From contig NW_019029012.1 of NCBI RefSeq assembly GCF_002105155.1, forward strand, positions 310,001-374,000: 64,000 bases of DNA. Reading direction: 5' to 3'. Position 1 is the stretch's first letter. The number at the start of each line of letters is the position of its first letter. The notes below the pieces were generated by a model. The model worked only from the letters and a program-made list of their open reading frames with translations. It had not been told where the DNA came from and did no database searches. Both the position numbers and the translations under genes were made by a program. The DNA comes from Lobosporangium transversale. Lineage: Eukaryota > Mortierellomycota > Mortierellomycetes > Mortierellales > Mortierellaceae. Below, in pieces: positions 55,578-64,000 of this stretch.

Positions 55578-58279
55578 ATGTCGGACGAAATTACACTCAT
55601 TTGCATTCTCGCTGGAGAGTCTACAGCATTCCCTGTGGACATCAATCCCCAGAAGACTATCGGCCATCTCAAGGATGCAATCAAGGAGGAAAAGTCTAGA
55701 TTAGGCGATATTGCCGCAAATCAGCTCAATCTTTACCATGTTTGAATCCCTTCTGTACCGAAAAGACAAATCACACTCAACAATCTGACTATCGAGGAGA
55801 GATCAAAGGAGCCAGAGGAGTTAGACGACTTGACTAGTGAGATTTCTGAAGGTTTTGGAACGGCACCACCAAAGAAAACCATTCACGCCATTATTCAGCG
55901 ACCATCGGCAGGTAAGGGGTCAGCTGATATACTCTCTCTGTTCTAAAAGTTTGTGCATGACATCATTGATCAATCATTTTTGCCACCACTTGGTGTGCTT
56001 GGGATTATTCAAATGCGTTTGTTGTGCATTGAGCATTCTAACGGCATTTCTTTATATCATTGCTACACTTACCTTGGTGTAATTCCTCCTATGTTGGCCT
56101 CAGGTAATAAGATATTGGGTGCAAAAGGCGGCAGGAAATTGAGCAGGAGTGAATGGATTGTTTAAATATTCATTCCGCGAATGTACTTCTCCTTAGCTAA
56201 GATAAGGATCGACTCAGTATCAGTACAACACCAGGTTACTCACCCGATTTTTCGACATGAGTTCTACAATCGCAAGGAGCTTACCGAAGAGTTGATTGAC
56301 GCCGCCGCCACATGCAACTACAGAAGTCGTGGCGTGATTTCACAAGCAAATCATACGATGGTTCTGATTCCAGGTGTCGGGATAGGGAAATCGTGTGCTG
56401 GTTGGGAATCACGTCGCTTGTTACATCGTGCAAAAAAAATGGGGTATTGTTCCCAGCTTAAATGACGACTTACAGAATGCTCTCGAAAACCTCATTTATC
56501 TGTATGTTGGTTTCAGTAATGAATGTCAATACAACCATCGACTTGATAAACATCAACCTCCATTAATAAGATTGGAATTTGTGTGGCGTTTGTAGCTGGT
56601 CTGTTCGAAGGATCAATGAATCTCAATCTGGATAAGCTTACCGTTGAAGGCTTCAATATCGATATTGATCGAGTGATCAAGATTCTCGAGTTACACTCAC
56701 TAGAGCACGGCCATGCTCTTAAGGCGATTATAATCCACATGGATGAATACCAGCTCTATATTGACTGTCTCCAACAATACAATCATTGGAGCTGGAGCAT
56801 GGCCCGCAATGAGCTCAAACAAATGTTGAAACAGATCGGGAATGTGATGCGCAAGGTTCAAAGCGACCACCAGCTCCTCATCCCCCCAATATGTACTGGG
56901 ACGTCTGCGCAGGACATGCATTTTTTGGCTACGGAATATGGAAAAGTAATGATTCCACTCGAACCACTGGATCTTACTACTGCAAAGTCCATGTTTTGTG
57001 ATAAATTCCAATACAACTGCGACAAAGTAATGATGACTGAGAGAAACTCTCGTACTGTAGAGAGCCTTGAGAAATTGAATCCTGGAATACCATATGCGAC
57101 CTTTTCTTCAGATGTAGTTCTTCAGCATTCCAAAGGCCTATGCGACTATGTGTGGAATCAGCCTCATTTTAAAATATCTTTAGCTGACACTGGATACATT
57201 CCTGGATTTATCGATTTTCTCCTATCAGTGGATTATCTCTTAACGATCTATGACTGGGAGAAGGTATTATTACACCACGTGTATAAAGTATATATGCCCA
57301 TAAAAATCGGAAGCAGCCCAGGGTGTTGGAGATCTGAATGAGAAATCCGCACCGTTGTCTCCTTGGCGACTACATCCCAGGCTGTTGAGCGGGAATTCAA
57401 GTTATCAAGAGGAAGAACCATCGGGGATGGTGAACGAGATGGTATCACTCACCTAAGGCAGGATACAAGGGATGAAAATCTCAATTGTGTCACTGTGCCC
57501 TTCATTTATTTGCAGGTCCTTAATAGATTACTCTCGCCTTCTATCCTGCCAGCTGATGCCCTTTCACCGCCAACAGCAGACCGAAAAAATCACTGGCAAG
57601 AATATGAGAGTCTCCATGGTTATTATCAGATGGCTCTTGTAAACGCATTGATTGATGTCAGGCAAGCAGAAGCAGAGACTGGTAGTCACTTATAGGATAC
57701 TGTAGGCAATGCTCGACCCCTGAATATATCACCACAAAATTGGCAGTACCTCTCAGACGTATTTCGTGGAGCAAAAGGGGATAAAAGTCTTCAAAGAAAG
57801 ATACAGCTTCGCAAGCTTGATGTCTTTGTCGAGAAGAACAAGTCCCTTGAACTATCAACAAGTGTTGCAGAATTCGAGACGTCTGTTGTATACCAGGACC
57901 ATATTTCTCGGGAGTTGTATGATGGTATTTCCACTGTGCAGAGGGATGTGCCAATATTGACCACCGCTGGGCCATTAAAGTCTACAACCCGCCATCTGAC
58001 AAAGAGAGAATGACAATGGAAGAAAAACCAATAGCCATTTTTATGTATTCTGGTTTCGGAACAGCCGACAACACCTTCAGTAAAGGTGAAATCAAGACAT
58101 GGTATGATATAACACTCAAATCAGTCAGGAACTACTCGGTACATTTTACTGTGGCTCTTGTTTTCCTCACTGTGCGAAGAATAACAAGCCAAACACATCT
58201 GGACTTGACTGGTATGCCACAGCTGCTTCTCATTGATGGGGAGTTGCATGGAAGAGTACTTCTCACCAACGGTTGCTAG
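55578..58279 (+). pseudogene. Crinkler (CRN)-type effector-like pseudogene
   Basis: The first 55 codons match the N-terminal ubiquitin-like module of Crinkler proteins, known from oomycetes and from Mucoromycota including arbuscular mycorrhizal fungi; some family members act in host or rival cell nuclei and can provoke cell death. That module is cut by TGA at 55743-55745, while the same frame continues with recognisable family sequence to a GT at 55912. Farther on, an F-Y-N-R-K-E-L motif and a P-loop (G-V-G-I-G-K-S, about 56372-56392) mark the NTPase-like C-terminal part, followed by large family-like blocks. Damage includes in-frame stops at 57339-57341 and 57693-57695 and reading-frame changes near 56400, 56580 and 58010. 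No continuous protein can be made. The gene is decayed; a truncated N-terminal peptide could still be translated. Confidence 0.82.
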
Positions 58280-59294
58280 AAGAGGCATTATGAAGCTCAA
58301 GGAACTAGAGCTGATGGAGGTTTCACGATTTACAACCAACTGAGCCCCAAGGCCTAGAAACAACAGAATCTGACGATCAAGAGTCAATGGATATAGCATA
58401 GATTAAACTGTTATTGGGTTGTAAATTTTTTTTTTTAGAACCTTGTCCAAGAAATAAAAATAAGAAATCAACAGCTGCTCGGATGGATGTCATCCGATGA
58501 CTTGAACTGAAGTAATGGTAAATGGTAGCAGTGTCGTGAGTAGGTTTGCAGGTCAGTTTTAAAGGACATCGATCGACATTGTCTTCGAAGAGGACAGGTT
58601 TGGAACATGCACTTTTTGATATGATAATTGGATTGTAAGTGCTAAGGAGCCAAGTGATGCTAATACTATAACGGTTGCCAATGTCTTGGACTAATATTGC
58701 AAGAAAATAAGCTTTACATGTGCCTCTTTTTTCTTTTTTTTCTTTTTTCTTTACAAAACGAGCATGATACAATTTTTTTTTTTTTTTTTTTGACTCCGTC
58801 AGGGTCTATGACGTGCCGAAAAGGAGAGGAGAGGAGCAGCTGTTTAATAGACTGCATGTCATGACTCTATCAATTGGAGATTGTTGATTCTCTACGCAGC
58901 ACGCAGCGCTTCGGCTGTCGGGCAGACGGATGGACAGATGGACGGAGTCCATGTAATATAATATAATAAATATGAGCCATTATCTAACCTTAACTTTTTT
59001 TTTTTTTTTTTTTTTAGAGTAAAAGAGACTTTATATTTGTACATATACTACCTCTTACCTGAGCCATAGACAAAGGTTTCGATTCTTCCATCTGTGGTGA
59101 AATTCAACCAAGTCTGAATAGGCGCAGTAAAAAAAAAAAAAAAAAAGCATCAAGGAACAAAGAACATGAAGAAATAAATGCAAAGGGGTGCTCTCATGCA
59201 CGGATGAATTTCGATCATGGAAAACAAGATAAGAATGTCGATCAGACGGAAAGCGGCGCTGAAAAAGAAGGTTGTTGCAGGATAGCCTCATCAT

Positions 59295-59335
59295 GCCTTT
59301 GCCTTTGCCTTTGCCTTTGCCTTTGCCTTTGCCTT
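59295..59335. repeat. (GCCTTT)n tandem array
   Basis: Nearly seven perfect copies of the hexamer, 41 bp. On the minus strand it would read as K/G or A/K codon repeats, but no gene is supported there. Confidence 0.95.
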
Positions 59336-59798
59336 GTCTCGCCTCGCCCATTCTATTAGACTTTTAGGGACTTTAAAAAAAAAAATAAAAAAAAAAAAAA
59401 AAAGGCCAAATATTTGTTTGATAGCGTGGCTATTCTCTTTGTTGGGTGATCTGTTGTACAAAAATAAAGAGCCAATATGTACAGACATATAAAATATAGT
59501 CTATGGATATTATACAAGGAGTTATATTTTTATACAAGTATCATTAGTAACCACGCGCTTTCCATTCATTTTTAAACTTCCGCAGATGGACACACAAATG
59601 TAAAGTGTAAAAATGTGGAAAAGGAGAGACAGACGAAAGGCGGGAAAGATAAAAACAACAGAAAAAAAAGGATGAGGAAAGGTAGGAATGGTTATGATGA
59701 TGACGAATGTTTTGTATTCGGTTCCTGAATGGGAGGAGAATGAACCACAATAATATTCGTGTAAATATGAAGATGTATATATATATCAATCAGGAACC

Positions 59799-59831
59799 AA
59801 AAATAAATAAATAAATAAATAAATAAATAAA
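59799..59831. repeat. (AAAT)n microsatellite
   Basis: About eight copies of the tetramer, adjacent to the ACAAGG array. Confidence 0.9.
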
Positions 59832-59855
59832 CAATCACCAAGTCAGAAACCTCCC

Positions 59856-59890
59856 ACAAGGACAAGGACAAGGACAAGGACAAGGACAAC
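59856..59890. repeat. (ACAAGG)n tandem array
   Basis: Nearly six perfect copies of a hexamer. One of several hexanucleotide arrays in this region. Confidence 0.95.
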
Positions 59891-60499
59891 AATAGTGGCA
59901 GAAATGGTAATAGCAATTGTGCAATAGTCATTGATGGGATGCGAGCGTGACCCTTGTTTTGTGTGTGTATAGATGTGTTTGTGCGGCTCATTCCAACACA
60001 GAGGGAGGAAGAAAGAAGCGCGCACAAGAGACAAAGAGGGAGGTGGCAACTGAGCGTGGTACGAAATGACAATCAGGGCAAAAAAGATGTCATTTCCATT
60101 CCATCCACTGCATTCACTGCATACACACACACATTGAGCAATTCCCGATTCTAATGCAGCCAAACGCTTCGCCTTGATCACCGGATCTAATTCTATATCT
60201 GTTACATCCCTTTTGTCCCCCCAGCAATGGCATCAAGTTGACAGTGGTTTCGACCCTTGACTTCTATAGCGACTGGGAAAATAATAAAAAATGAAAAATA
60301 AACAAACAAACAGCAACAACAACAAAACAATGCTGTAGTGGAATATATTAGACACATTCAAGCAGACAAGCGTAGACTTTTTTAATGTTCACACATATCC
60401 ACATCATTTCATTTAGCATCGGCATTGTCCTCTCATCTTGGACACTAACCTTCTGTCCTTTCGGCTTATTAACCTTCGTTCAACCTTATCCCGAGGAGA

Positions 60500-60506
60500 T
60501 ATAAAA
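60500..60506 (+). promoter_or_regulatory. TATA box and probable leader intron of the polyglutamine gene
   Basis: TATAAAA lies 460 bp before the ATG. The distance is explained if a leader intron exists: GCCAG|GTAAGAG at about 60829 is a strong donor and TTTTAAG at about 60919 a possible acceptor. A (CA)n run (60573-60594) lies in the leader. Confidence 0.45.
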
Positions 60507-60572
60507 GCTCGTCCATTTCCGCCATGACAAATCAACTCTTTTCAATCTCACCATCATCTCCACATTCACACA

Positions 60573-60594
60573 AACACACACACACACACACACA
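60573..60594. repeat. (CA)n microsatellite
   Basis: About eleven CA dinucleotides in the presumed 5' leader of the following gene. Confidence 0.85.
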
Positions 60595-60965
60595 GGCACA
60601 TTAATACACACACATATATACATATATGATACACGCTTAAATCTATATATACACAAGCCTTCCCCCACATAGCACAAGCAAATCAATACTGCATCTCTTC
60701 AAAGGCATCACGTCTTTTTATCCTGCTTATATATTTTAATCTTTCTTGAACAAACATTTGTATTTGTTATCTTCTCTTCTCTCTCCATCGCTTCAATATC
60801 CCTGATCAAGTCTCGGTTTATTGCCAGGTAAGAGAAAGTGGTCAATGTCAATGTCAATGTCACTTCTTGAATAATTGACAGCCAACTCACCAACGTTTCC
60901 TTTGTCTTTTGTTTTAAGTTTCAATACATTCCACAAGATAAAAAAAAATAAAATAAAAAAAAAAA

Positions 60966-61427
60966 ATGGCTGCACCAGTTGCAAACGGACGATCTTTTGA
61001 GGAAGGTTCGAATGCCAAGAGTAATGAAAAGAACCAGACTAGTTCAAGTCAATCAAGTGGCCAGAATGGACAGCAACAACAACAGCAACAACAACAACAA
61101 CAGAATTCTGGTTCAGATCAAGAGCTTGAAGATGAGCGACCAGAATTGGATGATTATGTGAATGGGTTTTATGATGGTAAGTTTCCTGTTTCCTGTTATT
61201 GTGTAAATGTCAATTTTTTTTTTTTTGCTGCTTGGTTGCTGCTACATTGCATTAGTATGGTAGCCCTTGATGATTGGCTGATTGAGGTGTGTGTGAATGT
61301 TGATGTGTGTGTGTGGACATGTGTGCTGTGAGCAGCTCTCATAATAATTTTTTATTTTTTATTTTATTTTATTTTTTATTTTACTTTTTATTTTACTTTC
61401 CTCTGGACATTTCTTTGGGCAGACGAG

Positions 61428-61463
<36 letters not shown>

Positions 61464-61574
61464 AACCCCTGGGCCATGACGCTAATGCACGAATCGCGAT
61501 TTTTTTTTTTTTATTATAATTATTTTCCTATAGGAGACAAGTTTACAGACGTCGATAGTCGTGTTTGGGTCTAG
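60966..61574 (+). CDS. Small polyglutamine-containing protein of unknown function
   Basis: Two exons, 60966-61176 and 61534-61574, joined in phase 1, encode 84 residues. The first part is polar and S/N/K-rich, followed by an uninterrupted run of eleven glutamines (mostly CAA and CAG codons), an acidic segment (E-L-E-D-E-R-P-E-L-D-D-Y) and a short C-terminus D-G-D-K-F-T-D-V-D-S-R-V-W-V. The well-formed promoter, donor and acceptor support a real gene. I do not recognise the family; the compact conserved-looking C-terminus would be the part to search with. The intron contains T and A runs. Confidence 0.6.
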
Positions 61575-63210
61575 ATTCCAACCAGTTTGGGCGCAAAAAA
61601 AAAAAAAAAAAAAAAAAGTTCTGTTGGATTATTCAAGCTTAATGCCAAAGTAAAAGTTTGTCCAACAGTAATTGATAAACAAAGTGTATATACCCTTCTC
61701 GATACTCTTATAGTCCTCCAGATAGGATAGATTATAAAAGCGCGTTTATTTTATTTTATTTTTCCTTTTCCATAGAATTTATCTACTTATTTTAGTTACT
61801 TTTTACTTACTTGGTTATCTATTTACAAATAAATAAATAAAAAAAACAAACAGCTGTATACGATGCAACATCTATAACATTGACAAGTGTGTCATTAATT
61901 ATTAATATAGCACATTATCCTGTCTTTAATGTCATGCAAGGCGAAGTAAGGAGGTGGAAAGACAAAAGGAAAAAAATAATCGCTTAAACTCGTCATGTTG
62001 CTTACATTTTCAGTTTTGCCGACAAAGACTTAGCGTAATATAAAATAAAAAGTAGCAGAGTGATTTCTAATCCGGAAAGCTAATTAAAGATCTTTTTCTT
62101 TTCCTTTAGGCGTTTTTCTTTTTTTTTTTTTTTTTTTTTTTTTGGGCTTTTGGGATCATCTAAACGGCCATTTACTTTTTTTGTATTAACCAGGAGACCA
62201 TGGACATGACGCTTTCTATGCCGCTCATCAATGTTATTATTAATGTTGTGAAGCCACTTGAGGAAGTGGCGCATTTTTTTATTTATTTTTTTTTATTATT
62301 GCATAATGTTTATCTGATTCTTGTTCTAGACTTTTTTCCTTCCTTCCTTCTTTCATTGTTCAGCAAAAAGCCTGTTTCAATTGTAGACTGCATTAAAAAA
62401 AAAAAGTAAAAAAAAAAAAGAAAAAGAGAAAAAGAGAAAATAAAAATTAATCGTTACTGTTGGTCAACAGAGCTTGATCAAGTCAGATATTGTAACCGGG
62501 TTTTTTAGATCTTGCTTTCTTAATAAAAAGGGCACATTTATCATTGCTTCGCATAAATCTATAACTTGAGAGACAAGCAGATGATTCATGTACTTGGACG
62601 CTTTATATTTTTATGTGTTTAATTTTTTACTTTTATTTTTTTCTCCTAACAAGAAAGCGTATAAACTTATTTCCGAGTGATTACCAGATCTGTTGGATAT
62701 GCTAGATGCTTGATATGCTAGATTTGTTAGATGTGCTAGATGTGCCAGAAATGCAGAAGAGAATGAGACGCGTCATAGTGTCACAAAAAGTGGTCTTTGC
62801 TCATCAAAAAAAAAAAAAAAAAAAAAAGTTTCATTTCAATGGACGAGGACGGTTCTCGCGGAAATTAAAAACAGACGCGTATGCGAAATGTGTATCCATT
62901 CATCCATCATTGATCGACTGGTAAAGAGTCAAAGCAAAACTCTTGGCCCTGTATACAATGCGTACCTTATACAAATATGTGCTCTATACTGCCCATACAC
63001 ATCCTATCATTCTCAATGAGAGGTCAATGGTCAATGGTCGGTGGGGGGCAAAAATATATGGGCAAAGATTTTTTTTTTTTTTGTCAAGCACATTTCATAG
63101 GAACGGTATTTTATTACATTTCATGTCAATATTTATTTGCTTCCTCACGACCAAACGCAGACAAAGCAGACACTACCTTAATCTTTTAAATACCCCCCGC
63201 TACCTATGGT
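61575..63210. other. Intergenic region, 1.6 kb
   Basis: No gene is supported. A and T runs at about 61596-61617, 62119-62142 and 62805-62827, and TTTTATT/TAAA-rich stretches. A (GA/TG)-like patch at 62700-62750 consists of degenerate GCTAGATG-type repeats. Confidence 0.45.
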
Positions 63211-64000
63211 ATGCCAGAAACATCCATTCCACCCCCATCTTTTGATTCACCAGATCCAACTCTCGGAATCAAGCCTCGATCAGCACAATCAACAAACGAG
63301 TTAACTTATGAGAAGCATAATGACAACCAACTCGAAACCCTGAACGAATGGATGCATCCTTCAGCAATTTTGCATCAATCGCAGCCATACTCTGCTGCAT
63401 TCTATGGATGCTCTTTCAGGCTTTTTGCTTTATTTCTGATATCAGCTGTCTTGTTGGCATGTGCGATCCATTCGAGCTTTCACTATCAATTGGACCCCAA
63501 AGGCTGTATGATGACCTATATGCAGCCTACATATTACAGATTATTGGACTTTAACCTAGAAAACACCTATACCCCCGGAAACTATGGGCTATTGCTCTAC
63601 AGAGATGAAGGGGACGACCACTCAGTAGTACACCCAGATTCGCTCGAACATCTGGGAGGCACAGACTGGGCAGTTTCAAAATCAGCAAAGGTAAATAGAC
63701 GCAACTTTTGTCTATTATTGATTAGCATCAAGGAAATCTGTTCGTGGCGTCTTTTATAGATCAAATGTTCAACTATGTATTATATGACATTCATGTAGAT
63801 TCGCCCGACAGGCATCCCTGCCTTATTTATTCCGGGGAATGCAGGGAGTGCTAGACAGATTCGTTCTCTGGCCAGAGAGACGACCACAGCTTACAAGCCA
63901 GGCTCGAAGAGGATTGATTTCTTCACAGTAGACTTTAATGAAGAATTCTCGGCATTCCACGGGCAGATCTTGGTGTATCAGGCAAAATGGATTAACACGG
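63211..64000 (+). CDS. BST1: GPI inositol-deacylase Bst1/PGAP1, 5' part (runs off the window)
   Basis: ER membrane enzyme that removes the acyl chain from inositol of GPI anchors, which allows GPI-anchored proteins to leave the ER. Two exons are seen, 63211-63690 and 63799 onward, in phase 0; the gene continues past 64000. Visible features are a polar ~70-residue cytosolic N-terminus, a transmembrane segment (F-A-L-F-L-I-S-A-V-L-L-A-C-A), the conserved D-P-K-G-C-M-M-T-Y-M block, Y-G-L-L-L-Y-R, I-P-A-L-F-I-P-G-N-A-G-S and the D-F-F-T-V-D-F-N-E-E-F-S-A-F-H-G motif of the alpha/beta-hydrolase domain. The catalytic serine motif lies beyond the window. Confidence 0.93.

Larger units (their letters stand above)
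58280..60965. other. Gene-poor, microsatellite-rich region
   Basis: 2.7 kb. Contains several T/A runs and at least five short tandem arrays (GCCTTT, AAAT, ACAAGG, CA, GTCAAT), three of them hexamers. One exon-like segment on the minus strand (about 59059-59115, between a CTATTCAG acceptor and a GTAAGA donor) is noted but unassigned. The right end holds the promoter and probable leader intron of the small polyglutamine gene. Confidence 0.5.

Noticed and set aside
58377..58772. 131-codon minus-strand frame downstream of the Crinkler pseudogene
   Set aside because: No motif, no splice partners and AT-rich composition typical of chance frames.
1..64000. CRISPR arrays, riboswitches, operons or bacterial insertion sequences
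   Set aside because: No regularly spaced repeats or IS-type inverted ends were found, and the spliced genes show this is nuclear fungal DNA.

Overview
This window looks like nuclear DNA of an early-diverging fungus, most likely Mucoromycota (Mortierellomycotina-like). The signs are short spliceosomal introns in almost every host gene, AT-rich intergenic DNA full of 20-30 nt poly(A)/poly(T) runs, and fungal housekeeping genes (eIF5A, Sly1, AP-3 beta, Bud22, SIZ-type SUMO ligase, a Bst1/PGAP1 homologue). Accessory families such as a Crinkler and a large TRP/WD40-associated ion-channel family are known to be expanded in that group. The lineage is inferred from gene content; no marker was compared. 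All exon joins were worked out by hand from splice sites plus reading-frame phase, and no transcript evidence was available.

Layout. 0.4-2.2 kb: 4'-phosphopantetheinyl transferase. 2.2-4.6 kb: intergenic, with a possible small retroposed insertion flanked by 17-bp direct repeats and a tRNA-Asp. 4.6-6.8 kb: an uninterrupted, intron-free partitivirus-like RNA-dependent RNA polymerase reading frame, the most unusual element here. 7.5-14.6 kb: a RING-H2 E3 ligase and a ferroportin-type iron transporter transcribed divergently, then a mitochondrial carrier convergent with the latter. 15-18.6 kb: AP-3 beta adaptin. 19.7-23.8 kb: eIF5A and a leucine-rich-repeat protein. 25.6-27.2 kb: a secreted BMP-family (bacterial lipoprotein-like) binding protein. 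27.7-39.2 kb: a tight run of four minus-strand housekeeping genes (SIZ/PIAS SUMO ligase, Bud22, PDAP1, Sly1). 40.5-44.1 kb: a GIT1-like MFS transporter and mitochondrial ribosomal protein uS2m. 44.9-45.9 kb: a broken C-terminal piece of an ion-channel gene. 47.4-52 kb: a bestrophin-like membrane protein and a secreted M36 fungalysin. 52-60.9 kb: gene-poor, repeat-rich DNA with a decayed Crinkler-type pseudogene. 61-64 kb: a small polyglutamine protein and the 5' part of a GPI inositol-deacylase.

The gene set is not a single pathway. Several genes serve the secretory/endomembrane system (Sly1 for ER-Golgi fusion, AP-3 beta for Golgi-vacuole traffic, Bst1 for GPI-anchor remodelling), some serve ion or nutrient transport (ferroportin, GIT1-like, bestrophin-like), and some serve protein modification (RING E3, SUMO E3, PPTase, eIF5A). 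Three introns use GC-AG rather than GT-AG borders, each fixed by reading-frame phase.
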